This document shows positions 42,101-55,600 of a stretch of 64,000 nt of DNA, one piece after another. The notes beneath the pieces were generated by a model. It did no database searches. It saw nothing but the letters and a program-made list of their open reading frames with translations, and was not told the origin of the DNA. Position 1 is the first letter of the stretch, and each line of letters starts with the position of its first letter. The position numbers and the translations under genes were made by a program. This DNA comes from Allacma fusca. Taxonomy: Eukaryota > Arthropoda > Collembola > Symphypleona > Sminthuridae. The stretch spans positions 25,058,654 through 25,122,653 of the forward strand of contig OX359250.1 in the NCBI GenBank assembly GCA_947179485.1, in the 5' to 3' direction.

Positions 42101-44516
42101 AGGTTTTTTGGAGAACAAGTATTAAAAACATGAAACGAACTGCTCATGAATTCCTCATCTATAGAAATCAGGGAAAATAGTCTGGATTAAACTTAACCTC
42201 AAACTCGGAAACTATATGCTATAGACTTTCTGTTCAGTCCAACTCCAAAATTTTCTCCCACAAATTTTCCCCAATAAATTTCTTTACATACAGCGAGTAG
42301 CTTTTAAGTACCTTCCGTAAAATCCCGAGTTGTTTCTTTCTCCAACTCCAACTTTAGGAGTAACTCTTCCCAATTATTTTTTGAGCGAACTCATTTTTTT
42401 AGGGAAAGTTTTGAGAGAGAGCGAGAGAGAGAAAGAAGTAGGGAAAATAAAATAAAAGTTCCCGACTTTTGTCTCAAGCCATTCTCTACCTGGGTCTCAT
42501 CAAGCGGCATTACCGGAGATATGTAAGGATGATTCTACAAAGATCAACAATAATTTACAATGTACTTAACCTGAGAGAAATTGAAATTTCCGGTGATATT
42601 TTAAGCTTTAGAAAAATCCAATATGAAACACTCTACCTTGAATTAAACTGTGCATAATTACATATTCATTATTTCCAGGCTGGTCCTAGGCAAATCTTTA
42701 GCGGATTGAAAGGGTTAAAAATATTTATTGTATATATCTAATTACATATATAGAGAGACATATTTCCAGGCATTATTATTATATACGTATATAGACGATA
42801 TAGAGTACATACACTCATACTTGAAAGGATTGGACGTGGGTTCCATATAATTTACCTGAATTTTTGAACAAGACGTTTGCGATACCGCCGTACCTGTTCC
42901 ACACAACATACATACATATAATTTAAGTCTTATCATTTAAGGACGGAGAGTCGAACATCCGTAGAGCCATTACATCAATTATGGTTTGTCAATTGGACTC
43001 ACACTGTCACCCCTAATGAGTAAACCACTACCAGCGGATTTAAGTGTGAAGAGGATCCCCAGTGTAAAAAAATAAATAAATACTCCACCAGAATTTCCGT
43101 TACTACAACAGAAGGCAATCACATTTTTCCAGTGTTTTCAATATACATAAATACATATAATTATACCAAAAATACAATAAGTCTAAGACCAGCTCCTATG
43201 TCGTAGCTGTATCTACTAATATACTAATGGAAATTAGCACTATCTCAGTTACAATTACTCCATTTGAAACCAAGTTGGGAAAGCAAGGACAAAGTTATAG
43301 CTGTAATAAGTAGTGTGTCTAATGTCCTAAGGCTAAAATGTAGTGACGATTCAAAAGTTAAACAAGGTAAAAAAAAACAATGTTTCCAGTTATAGGAGAA
43401 TTTCTGTAGTAGTGTAGGCAAAACACTATTTTCATGTCGTCTGTTAAAAGTAAAAGTGCAGATAATCAAATTCATGTGTGCTTGAAAAAAAAATCCAAAA
43501 TGGTACGAGTAATTAATTATATATATAAAAATAGTAAAAACTTGTAATAAATGTCGTGTTCAGCATTACCAAATGTAATAATACTAGCTCTGATTAAGGG
43601 ACGGAACCTCCGAGGGAAGAGGGGAATAAGGGCATGCAGTGCATCTCCACATGTTTTGCAATAATTACTTTAAAATCCAATATCTATATGTAATTACTTG
43701 AGAGATGGGAATGGACACTTGTCCAGGGGGTGCTCCGTTCATGTGTAGCAATTTATTCTGGATCAGTTTACATAGTATTAAAGGGACTGTGTCGGCTCTG
43801 TGTATGGTCCGGCTCGGCAAGATGACTTCTCTCCAACAACCCCCTTCCCCACACCCCCCCCCTCCTCCCCAAAATAAAATAAAATTGATACTACCTTATA
43901 CATTCCTACCTGCGCGCATGGACATTATGTACATACATGGGCCAGGACTGGGGCAGTGTTGATACAAACTTCGGATATCCCACAATTGCCAGCTTGTGAC
44001 AGTGGTTATGTTCAAATTTGAAGTCGTTAATATTCGTAAGTTGGTATTATTACGCGTAGACACTATAATTACATAGATTAGGAATTTTTCGGGAAATTAC
44101 TCTATTTTGAAGGCGTACAAAAGCCCGGCTTCACTTCCCTACCCGACTCACCAACACATAGTCAGTGTTTTATGCCTACTATTGATTCTTTGGATCCATA
44201 CTGAATGTTGGAGTGTTGGATGTGTTACGTGTTGGGGGGTTACCTCCTTAGATGATGGGCTGGGTGTTATTTTGATAAGTGTATCATTTTTGAATTGGAT
44301 GTTAATTAATGGTTGAGGACTGTTATTTTTTTAAAGGATTTCCTAGAAATAGTAATTATCTACACATTTCTGTGCCCTGGGTTTGTTTTGGCACATGAGC
44401 CCCATTCCCACGGTTGTATTCCCAAGTCCTTGCCCAGTCCTCATAGGGGGTCCGGACGTCAATATTCTGGACTCACTTTGTACTTTTAGGTTCGGGTAAT
44501 AATAATTATTACTACT

Positions 44517-44521
<5 letters not shown>
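39172..44521. other. Intergenic DNA between convergent genes, left part
   Basis: No supported exon. It contains a poly-G/A stretch near 39352-39376 and a C-rich run near 43851-43868. Low-complexity GAGAGAGA occurs near 42415-42434, and TACATATA-type words are frequent. Open frames here are short and without domains. Confidence 0.5.

Positions 44522-44575
<54 letters not shown>
44522..44575. repeat. (GA)n microsatellite
   Basis: An almost uninterrupted AGAGAG run of about 27 dinucleotides, likely to be length-variable. Confidence 0.95.
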
Positions 44576-44576
<1 letters not shown>

Positions 44577-47204
44577 GATACCAAAGGAGGGATAATTTCC
44601 GGGGGGAAATCTTCATATGTGAGAATGCAAGTGGCTTTTAAATGGAAACATCACCTCATGTGAGAAATATGTTTGAGAGATATTGAGTGTGTATTAACTT
44701 TATATAACATAGTGGACTAGAGCCCAATATTTAGGATGTGTGTCAACTGTCAACATTGTAAATGTGTAGTTGGAGATATACAGATATGAGGAGCATTGTA
44801 GTGGGAAAACGTTTAGACTTAAAAAAAAAAAGTTATTGTTGTTGTTACGTGTAAAAAAACAAAGTATCTATAAAAAATTAAAGCTAAAAAAGGGATAATA
44901 TGTTATTATTACATATATGCAAGCATATATACATATAATCACTAGAGAGTCAAAAACTGTACTGCAGACATAGAGAGACGTAAAGCTGGGTGTAAATATC
45001 ATGCAATACGCATATATAAATGTGGTATATCTCTATATAGTCATGTCCATACACAGATTATGTGACAAAATTTAAGTACTATGTATATACTTAGAGGGAA
45101 GGAAATATCTACATATGAACATGAATAAAAGCTAAGTTATTTTTTTTAAAAAAAGAAACCCCTTACTGGAATAAAAAAAAAGTCCTTCAAAATAATTAAA
45201 TATCTCAAGTGATACAATAACTCTACAGAGTCAACGGGGATTAAATCAACAGAGTAGTAGGAAAATTGTTAGAAGAATAATAGGTTCCGTTGAGGGAAGT
45301 CTCGTCTGTAATAAGGAAAACATGTTAATTAAAACTACATCCATACTAATCTAAATGTAAGTACACGCACATAGTGTCTCGTGCTGGGGTGCAAAAAAAA
45401 AACAAATACATATATAATATTACTGTGGAGGGGAAGACGACGATGAAGAAGAAAAAAACTAATTCCAAGGGAGTACCGAGTAGTCACGAATGTACTCTCC
45501 AACATTGTATGTACATATGTAGAGATACGTGCATATATAATTATGTAAGTAATTATATATATATATATAATATATATATATAATTATATGGGACGCATCG
45601 GAAACAAAAAGTTGAATAAATTGAAGTCAATCAAAAATAATAACTGATTAAATTCCAGAGTTGATAAATCTACACAGAACTGATGGTTATACTAAACGAT
45701 TCGTGATTCGAATTTGTAAGGGGGGTTGGAGCAAAAAAAAAATAAAATAAAAGGTGGTGTAGTCAAATATGAAAAAAAAACAGGAAACTCTAATAAAAAC
45801 TCGTTATTCATCGAACAAATCCAAACTGATATCTTGTACGAGTTGTAGTAAAGTTATTAGACAGAAAATGTGTAAAATAATAAAAACATATACATGTTCA
45901 ATGAAATCAATTCCCTAGCCTTGTATATACCCATCTGCTCTCATTTATTATAGCCTTGCGGGAGGGAGATCCCTTTGCTCTAGAAAACTTAATATTTACT
46001 GTGTTTCTGAACCATCACGTCATTTTTTGAGCCTTCGTGCAATTTATGAAGTTGGTAAGATTTTGACAAGATATTGAGATGCCCCTGTCTTTGCATGAAG
46101 AGCTCAATCGTGTGGCTATGGCTGTGGAAATCCATTCCCAATAATTACCCTTGACAGGAGAAACTGGACTGAGGGGATTTTATTGGGGAGAGCTTTAATG
46201 TTTATGCGATCCACTGCATGTATTCCTCTTTTTTTTTCAGGAAATAAAATAAGACAGTCCTTGTGGAGCAGAGTGGTAAGTTTTGTTTTTTTTTTAATAA
46301 AATATTTATTTAACAAGTCATTTATTTTCGTTTACTGACACAAACAATAATAAAGAGCCGGGGGAGGCGTCGTAGAAGAAGATCCCATGTGAGGCACATA
46401 TACAAATAATATTTTTTGAGTATCTACTTTACCGACAATAAATCAGCATGGGCTTCTGGGTTTACTTTACTTCACCAGCCCTGAATGAGACTTAAATGGA
46501 ACTGAACACAATGGACTCTGGTCCACTTGAGTTGAATTGGACGTGAGGATGAAGATAAGAAAAAACTTGATGTTTTACTTATGTCCTTCCCCCATTTATA
46601 CAGTATTGTCAGTAATGCATAATAGTCACGTTAAATTTTTCATAAGCCCATAGTCTATATGGAGGGGGCTGTCTTGACCCGCACATGCAATCGACGTAAA
46701 CAAGTCCTACTCACACGACTCCCCACAAAATATAAGGTACATAATTACATTGTGTAGGTATATCTATCTAGATATGCATACAGTCCCAGGGAGTTGGACA
46801 CAGTTTGAAACCAGTTTTACAGAGTACAACAGGAAATTCCGGCATTAAAAAATAAAAAATAAAGCAGTGGTTCAAGGCCATGCCATGCCATGGGAAGGGT
46901 GATACACGGACGCCAATGGCCTAATAAATGAGGGAAGAGAAATGGAAATCTCTTCCTCCCCTATAAGAGTTCATTTGCATGATTTGCCATAATAAATTAA
47001 AATCAATCCTGATCTGCCCAATACAATAAGCCAGTACGAGGGACTACCTGCACAGCTACATACATACATACAAATACTATATTATATGAGATGAGTGACA
47101 GCCAGCGACGGGCTGTGTGTGTAACAAATTGTTGATAATTGGAACATTTTTCCTTCTAGGAATTATTGACACATGTGTGGTAATATATAGAATGTATATA
47201 GGGG

Positions 47205-47240
<36 letters not shown>

Positions 47241-47444
47241 TACATTTAAATAGTGCGTTTCTCTTTTCATTTAGTTTTACAGTGTGCTTAACGTACGGTT
47301 TAACGAGGTTACATTTTCTCTCTCTCTGACAATTAACAAAATAACTTAAGTTTGTGACTCCCGTCGTAAGTTTAACACTTTCAAAAAATACTGTGGTCAA
47401 GTATACAACAAACACATATAGGAGTGTGTGGGAATTAGTATAAA
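44576..47444. other. Intergenic DNA, right part, including the 3' side of the minus-strand gene
   Basis: No exon is recognised. It contains an (AT)n run at 45553-45588, a (TG)n run at 47207-47240 and many A-runs. The 3' untranslated region of the minus-strand Pro/Asn/Gln-rich gene must begin at 47444 and run leftward. I see no nearby AATAAA on that strand before about 46.3 kb, so its end is not fixed. Confidence 0.5.
47207..47240. repeat. (TG)n microsatellite
   Basis: A TGTGTG run of about 16 dinucleotides, lying some 200 bases downstream of the stop codon of the minus-strand gene and therefore probably within its 3' untranslated region. Confidence 0.85.
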
Positions 47445-49603
47445 TTAACTGGTGTAGGTCGCATGGAATATTGCAATGGATGGGATGAGCTCCGAGTTTT
47501 TGCTTTGGGACTTTTGAGACACCTTCTCGGAATGCTTTGGGACCGGAGGTCTCTTTTCCCCTGGATTTACGGGAGTCTTCTTTGTGGGCTGGGCAATGTT
47601 CGGGAAGTAGTCCTGGAACTCTCCGGCGGAACGGTACTGCCTGGCTGAGGTGAGAGAGAGAGCTGGCACCACTTCCATCTCACTGAAGTTGTTCCCGGCT
47701 TTCTTGAGTACGCTGTGATCCTCCAGATCCTCTTCTGTGAGGAGGGTTTTGGCGAGGAATGTCCGACGATAGTCATTGATGGTTTTGTACTCATTGCTAC
47801 TGCCTTTGGAGCGGTAGGAGGTGCTTTTGGTTGGTGTCGGCGTGTACTTACTGGACTGCGGTCCCTTCAAGTAGCTATTGGCCTTAATGGTACGGTAAGG
47901 ACTCTTGCTGTAGTCTTCGGCGCTCTTGTAATTATTGGGCTTGGATGATGTTCCACTATTACCTTTGTTATTGTGAGTGCTTGAGTATTCCCCTCTGGGG
48001 CGGTTATTGTTTGATCCACCGTTCGGTTGATAATTGTTGTTGTTGTTGTTATTATTATTATTACTATAAAAGCCTTGATTATTTGAGGCTTGAATATTAT
48101 TTAAATTATTATTACTAAAGTTTGGAGCATTGTAACTGTTCAAGTTATTGGGGACATTGTTCTGGTAGGGGTTTGGCTGGTTAATGTTAAAATTCCCTTG
48201 GGGCTGGTAATTAATTTGAGGGGCCTGATTTTGGTAAAATTGGTTCTGGTTCTGGTTCTGGGACTGGGACTGGGGCTGGAAGTTGTTGTTCTGAGGGATG
48301 GGATTGAAATTTATGGGATTATTGTTGAAGTTACTGGTGGGAGGGATATAATTATTATTAGGGGCGGGGGAGGTGTTGTAGTTTGTTCCGGGGGAAGGAA
48401 TATTGTAATTTACAGGCTGAGGAGTGTAGTTATTCTGGGCAGTGTTGAATGGTTGTGGAGTGTTTATGGGCTGAGACTGGGGATTGTAATTGGTTGGCTG
48501 GGGGTTGAAGTTAACTGGTTGGGGGTTATAGTTATTTTGTTGGGGGTTGTAGATATTGTTCTGGGGGTAATTGTTGGGAGATAGATTATTGTAGGGATTA
48601 GGGGGTTGTTGGGTATTGTAGGAAGGGATGGGGGAGTTGTTCACTGGAAGGGGGTTATTAACTTGAACGTTGTTGTTACTGTTCCCTGAGTAAGGGTTGA
48701 AGGAAGAGGGGACGAAGTTATTGGAGTTGGTTTGGGGAGTATTTCCATAATTTAGCGTAGGATTGGGGAAGTTTGTAGTTTGAGGGGATGAGTAGGGCTG
48801 AGATGGGTTTAAATACGGATTTGAGCCCCCTGGATTACCGTTGGTCCCTTGGAAAGGATTGGTTTGTCCGTTATATGAACTTTGGGGCGAGGGGTTAAGG
48901 AGCCCAGGACTTGACTGCTGATAATTGCTTTGAGAGGGTTGAAAATTTGTTGTAGGAGTGTTGTAGGACTGAAGGGGAGAGGGGTTGTACTGTTGTCCTG
49001 GGTTGGGGTTATAGGGGATGGGGTAATTGGGAGAGACGTAGGTTCCTTGAGAGGTTGTTGCACTTCCGAAGTTGGTTCCGGATTGGATTGGTCCATTCGT
49101 TGCTGGAGACTGAGACCCAAAGCTTCTTCCACTTTCATGATATGGGGCATTGTATGGGTTTCCTGGAGACGGGTAAGTATTGACCGGAGCATTGAAGGGG
49201 TTAAGTGCGGCATTGTAATTATGGCCTGGAGTGTTGACACCGGAAGGACTGGCTTGTTGTTGCTGTGGGTAGGTTGTCGGGTGTAGTGACTCCACTGGAC
49301 CACTATAATAAGAGTTTTTGTAACGTATAAAATTACTAACCGTTAGTTGCGGATGTTGAACTGGAAGGTAACCTTGGTTTGTCTGTTGCCATTGAGGCTG
49401 TTGCTGTGTCGGGGCATACGATGGGGTTGAGGCCACGGCTGCCACAACTGAGCTCGGCAAGGACGACTGAGGGAATGAGGGTGAGGGAGTGTACTCCGGT
49501 TTTTTACCCGCCATCCCCGGTACAGAGGCCACGAGCCCATTAGTCGAAGCGGACTGGATAGGATCCGGATATTTCACCAGAGGATGGTCCGGAGGTACAT
49601 TTC
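47445..49603 (-). CDS. Long last exon of a Pro/Asn/Gln/Ser-rich low-complexity protein
   Basis: A single open exon of about 719 codons runs from an acceptor TTCAG at 49608-49604 to the stop at 47445. The frame is open from the first base of the exon (NVPPDHPLVKYPDP), and no initiating ATG is evident there. The true start is therefore probably in upstream exons at higher coordinates, which I could not find. From about residue 60 to 540 the protein is Asn/Pro/Gln/Tyr/Ser-rich with loose NYNPQP, NPYNAP and QPxNYN repeats and a run of 12 Asn. The last ~150 residues are more ordinary and charged (EYKTINDYRRTFLAKTLLTEEDLEDH, given here only as start EYKTINDYRRTF and end EEDLEDH). They end in a Lys/Ser-rich stretch and IAIFHATYTS. 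No transmembrane segment or named domain is seen. It could be a prion-like RNA-binding or scaffold protein, or an extracellular matrix component; function unknown. Confidence 0.75.
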
Positions 49604-52600
49604 CTGAAGTTGGTTATTTGTAAATTCCCATTTAACCACATCATATATGAAACCATCCCTTCGCACGATAGTCACAAGCCTTGCTCAAGTAATAGGTTAA
49701 AAATACAGGTCATGCGTAAAATGTGCGCTAAATATGTAATACATCATAGTAAATCCAATGTTTCATCATATTTGTACAAATAAATACGGGAGTTGGAGCA
49801 TAAAACAAGTGGAGTGTTTTTGAAAAAAAAAATGTCTATAATTAGATATATATATGAGTAATATGATGCTTAATGGTGTGAAGATTGGAGAGCTACAGGA
49901 AATGGGTGTGTGTGTGTGTGTGTACATGTGAGTCTTCCGAAACTGACTGCTGTGATTAGATATTGTTTAGTAAATTAATAATTATTGCCAGAGGGACAAT
50001 AATGAAAACAAACTATTCATGTTGCCGTCCTGAGTCAGGGCCAGGGCTTCTCTCAAAAGAATAGCTCTAGTAAAGCGTTCAGTGGGAGGAGAAATTAAAA
50101 TTAATTAGCAATTACGACAGTTTCTCCAAGGAACATTTATCACTATATCCTAAGGCTTACGAATCCTTCCCGAAAACTTTCCAAACCAACTTTTACCGTA
50201 ATCCACATAATCCAGTGTAAGGGAGTGGTAAAGAATGGCTAAACCCTGGCTCCTGCATATATGCAAGAGACGTGTAGGACATACAAAAACAAAATCACCC
50301 AGAGATCTTCCCTGAATGCATGTAACATACATAGTAGAATACGAGGGCTGAAATCTAAAAACTTAAACTTGAAATTTCCATTTTACAAGAAAAATAATCA
50401 TTTTTTTCTCCAGGTATCCCTACAGGCTAATGGGTACAATGTGTGTGAGGTTGTTGTCCATAATGGGTACCTAACTTGAGTAAATATTTAAGTACCTCCA
50501 AGGAGAAGCCGAGCAATGTTACTTATACTTCTGCCAGCACGACCACCCTCCAAGAGTCCTACAAGGAAAACAGAGCCATGGTATTAAGGACTTTTAAATT
50601 ACCAATTTTTTTTAGAGTTTTCCAAAACCATCCAATCTCCTCCAGGCCAACTGTGTAACTGGGACTTCATTCCCCGAATTATTATCCCCATAAAAAAAAA
50701 CAAAAGCTCCAGCTTACCTTCATCTTCAAAAATATCACTTCTTACAAGCACAAAAATGGTAGTTAAGATGAAAGCCTGAAAACAGTCCCAATTCAAACAG
50801 GAATTGATGAAAAGTTCTCAAGAATTTATCACGACACAAAAAGCTATTCAAAATCCACGGTAATTACTTCTGCCACCGTAGAAAACCCACTATTGACCGT
50901 ATGTGTATACATATCTGGACTTACCTTCCAAATTGTCCTGATTTGTTTATCCATGTTGACTCGACCTTCCACTGAGGAGCTATATGTACATACTATTCTC
51001 TCCCAACCAAAACCTGAGGACTGGGATCCCAAGGGATTCACAAGAAATTTTTCAAAATTTTCTGAACAATTAAAAATATCACGGGAGGATTTTGTCTCGT
51101 AAAATATTTGAACACAGTGTAATTTTCATAAGACACTCAAGAAATGCTGCATGTACGGCGTGAGAAGTTAAACTGACAATTGGTGAGTGAAAGTTAGGGC
51201 TTTTAAAGATTGAGAACAATTTTTTCCCCAGCTCACCTTTCTGAAAGGTGGTTTCAAATCAAGTTCAACATAGACTTTTCATTTGCAAGGGTAGGTTCCC
51301 TAAACAAGCTCCTTGATTGGGAAGAACCAGTAGTGGAGTGGGTGCTTGTGGTATTTATGTAGGTACGTACCTATCTTCGTATGTATGTATGTACGGGCAT
51401 TAATACTGTAGCAAGTACGAATTGAGAAGGTCGGTCGGTCGTCTTGACCAAAGACCCACTCAGAGATTCAATTATACTCCTTTTAAACCTCATAATATTT
51501 TTGAACTTGACAGCTCAACTTACGCCTAAGCTGTGAGCTGTATGTGTAATAAAAGATTTGATAATCTTCATAATTGCGATTATTAATACAGTGTGCCTAT
51601 GCAATTCAGAGGTCATTTGGGTCCCATCAACCCATCACAGATAATTAAGTACGATGCACCATACACTGTACATGAACATTACATATCTACATACAATACC
51701 CTCCGGATTTTCTGATCTGGCCGGAATTAATGACTACTTTTGGGACGCTCCACCTTCAGCCCTCCATTGATGGATGAGGCCCAAGCATGGACTAAAATCC
51801 TGGTATGTAATTATCTATATGAAGACTTAAGACATATGAAATCAAGATAGGGGATCCCAGAGGAGCCTCTGGGACCTGTCTCATTTAAAAATCTGCATGA
51901 TTTGACGTGAGAAGTCATGTCGAGGATGTAAGGAAAATTGCAAAGTGGATTTTGAAGCCAGAATCATTATACTTCGACTAGAAGGAATAATAATTGTTAG
52001 TTTTTCGCAAATAGTCCCCACAATTTTTATCCTCCCCATTTGCATACAGAAATGCATGCAATGCAGGGTGCTCCGCTTAAGCCCAATGCAAAACTGCAGT
52101 TCATCATTTGTTATGTGGAGTGGAAATTATTATTCCGAAGGAACGTGAATTTTTTTCCCTACATCGTAAAGCCACATGCAATTTTTTTTCCTTGTGACAA
52201 AATCCATGAGCATGCATACAAGTGCAAATAAATCCAGACAATAAATCAATGGAACAGTTACAATGTACTTGTAGTACCACAACTTACTCCCAGGCTATCT
52301 CAAAGCTCCCCAAAGAGTAAACCAAACTCATATGGAGTTTTATTATGTAAGAGAGTCTCCATATACAAATACTGTCTGAGTGACGGAGGAGGAGGCTCTT
52401 TTGTCAAAAATTGAGTCCGCATAGGTAAGTATTGGCAAAACTGCACCAGATTCAAGTTCCTCTGACATGGTCATTTGTACAAGTGAAATTTCTAGAATGA
52501 AATCAGACTGAGACTGGTTCAGATTGAGAGAATTGTTCTCACATTTTGCCTCCTTTTATCAAGTGTTCCTTTTTCCATCAATCCCGTCCAACACCCATGG

Positions 52601-55600
52601 CTTACTGAAATGTATAGTGCTTTGTGTAAGATTAATGGATTTTTGAATGGAATTTCACGTCAAAGATAAACTCTTTCATGTCTCCCTAGATTTGTAGTAT
52701 CTATGCATGTAGTTTCTAATTGCTTCCTTCAGACCCGTCTTGACTCCTAGATCCAATTCCAAGTCACAATTTAGAACCCAAGCCCCATGACTGAGTTGGA
52801 TAGTTTGGCGGAAGTTACCACCCAGATTCGAATCAGATCCTTTTATTTTATTTGGCTTCACACGAGCCTCTCCTCTCCTTCCAGTCCGGGCAAGAAGGTT
52901 GAGCAAAATGCAATTTTCTGGATCATTGAGTCCCCCCACCTCAATCTTTTATTTGGATGGACCAAGCCAATAGTTTTGCCAAACGAGGACTTACATTCGA
53001 TTCCATGGTATCAGTTAACTGAGATTGTACGGGTTTTGGGATAAGAAAAACTTTTAGGAGCGATTTCTCCTCCATCGAAATTGATACGGACTCCTATATA
53101 GGGAATCAGTTGACAAGGATAATAATAATTATTATTGATAAACATCTCAAGCGATGAATGGAATGATCTTTAAAGGATTTTATTTCCTCAAGATTTTTTC
53201 TTCAAATCCGTACAGGTTTCGTAGCCAAGAGCTCAAGGCTGATGACAAGTTTCGTGTACAGTATGTGAGAGGGATATATGTGAAGGGTCGTGTGTATGAG
53301 AATGATGGAGGAAATGAGACACGAAAAACCCACTTGAGAGTCAACTGCTCAAGAAAATACAGGAAAACTGAACTTTTGCAGAGGTTTCAACAACTCCATC
53401 AGAGCTATAGGTCACCGTTTTACAAGAAATACGTCAGTCAGGGGCTTTGGCAAGTAGCCTACTTCAGAGACTGGTTTCCTCTCAAGTCATGTATTAAGAG
53501 GGGAAACACTTTTTTTTTTGTTTTTTGGGTAGGCGCATTATCCATTTCAGAGACGCAATCTACTGCACTCACACTCTACATCCACCTTGATTTGCTCAAT
53601 ATTTTTGTATGTAATGGAAATTTGTATCTGTATCTTGGACGTAACCCTGTGAGCTGCACTTTGGAGACCTGTGCAAAATCCTAAGGAACGTGGTCAACCA
53701 CTGGGGCTCATCAAAGAGAAATTTTCGTGAAACTTTTGCGAACATATCATATTCCATTTGAGAATGGTGTAAGGCTTGGAAGGATGGAAATTACTAAAAT
53801 CCCACTTTGAAGTATAGAACCCTTTGGCCCAAGGAACTTGTCAAAAGTTTAAAGTAATAGGAAACTTTGAAAATATGAGATGCGGCTCCTGTAGCTCATA
53901 CTCCCTCAGCTACTGTAAATAGTACCTAATCTTCTGAGGAATCAAGAAGGAAAACATTTCAAACTTGATCTAGATACCTCCCCCCCCCCTCATTATTTTA
54001 GATGCCGAAGGAAGCGAGCTATTATTTCCTGTTTGTAAATCCGTAACCTTTGATATTTATGGTAAACATGCGGAAGGGGCAATCGTAAGGAGCAGTTCGT
54101 ACGTATCGGGTGCGGGTAATTTTGTATCTTGGTATTATTTCCTGATTTTTAATGTCAAAACCACTCGGTCTTTTACTGAGGGCGGAAGACTGGGATTAGT
54201 GAGGCTTTGGATAGGAAGAGTGTGGAGACAAGGAAGATTTCGGAGGATAAATTAATGTAGAGTGATAAAAGCTGCCATATAGTCGGAGGAAGTCTGAGTG
54301 ATTCATTGTTTTTGGGCTCAGGCTTAATTTCTCTCGTTGAGCTTCAAGGATTTTCAGGTTTTTTTTATTGTCTATGGATATTGGGCCATAGGAATTGCTA
54401 AAATTCGTCATTGTGGTCAATGCGAATGGATGGATTTCGTATTCACTGTATACATTGAGACCCAATGAATCAAATGGACATGAACATGTCAGGTTTGGCA
54501 TTGGGAGAAAAAGGAACCAACGGGTTTGCTCACGTATTGGATACAAAAAGCCTTGTAGTACAAAGTGAGCTAACTCCTCATAATTACTATGCGAAAGGTC
54601 TCAGTTGGAAGCCCCTCCAGTTGGAGAGATGATAACTGATTATTACTGATGCAGCATTGTAATGATTTTTTTTCCCTTGCGAAATCAGTCTGAGGAAATC
54701 TGTCAGTAAGTTTGTAGTTCATGGAGATGAAGTGAGGAAAAGGATATATGCTGGGGACGGACAAAAAATTAACATTCATTTTCAACCTTGGGAAGGAGAA
54801 GACGTGGTCACAGTCAGAGCCACTGCCACTACAATTTGGGAGCAGACATCTTCAGCTCTCGCAAGATTCACAGTACGGAGGGACAGTCGGCAGTCATGAA
54901 TTAAAAGTGTGAGTCAGGACAATGAGCCACGACTTGCTCTTACAACTAACTACCTTGAACTTGACTGTGCCAATGCGTATGTAGCTAGTCCACGGTGGTT
55001 CCCTTGGGAATCAGATGTGAGGAAGTTGTCACAAAAAAATCTGGGTCAATGAATTTTGGTTAGAAATGAAAGAAAAAGTCGACGTGCGACTCAGCTGTTA
55101 ACATTTTACGGCATTCGGGAAAGTTCATTTCAGAGGTTACACACACCAGCGCCAAATACATATACAGTACATTGCACAATTCTCATGCCCAGCCCAGCCA
55201 CACTACATGTACATATTGTCTTTTGAGAACATCCCTGTCGTACATATTTTAACAGATCCCCAGTCTACATATGGGACGAGTATCCCTTACATATCTCGGG
55301 AACATCGCTCATGTACATACTTCAGGAGTATCATTCACATCCCCATAATATTTTACGTATCGGCGGAATATCACTCTCATGTATACATAGATACACGTAG
55401 ATATACATATCTAATTATACGTGTCTATAAACTAAAACGTAAGTGTGTACATACATACAAATACCCATACATACGAATGTACACATGTACATCCAAAATA
55501 TCAGATACATATTTTCACACACGTAATTACTATGGATGTATGTACCCAAAACATTACTATACACTCAAAACATTAATATATACCCAAAACATCAATATAT

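Noticed and set aside
47463-49303. Plus-strand and alternative minus-strand frames over the Pro/Asn/Gln-rich exon
   Set aside because: Low-complexity codons keep several frames open. The 710-codon minus frame is far longer, has a splice acceptor at its start and ordinary protein sequence at its C-terminus.
54196-54546. 116-codon minus-strand frame
   Set aside because: Reads like ordinary protein in places, but there is no start context, donor, acceptor or known domain, so it is not called.
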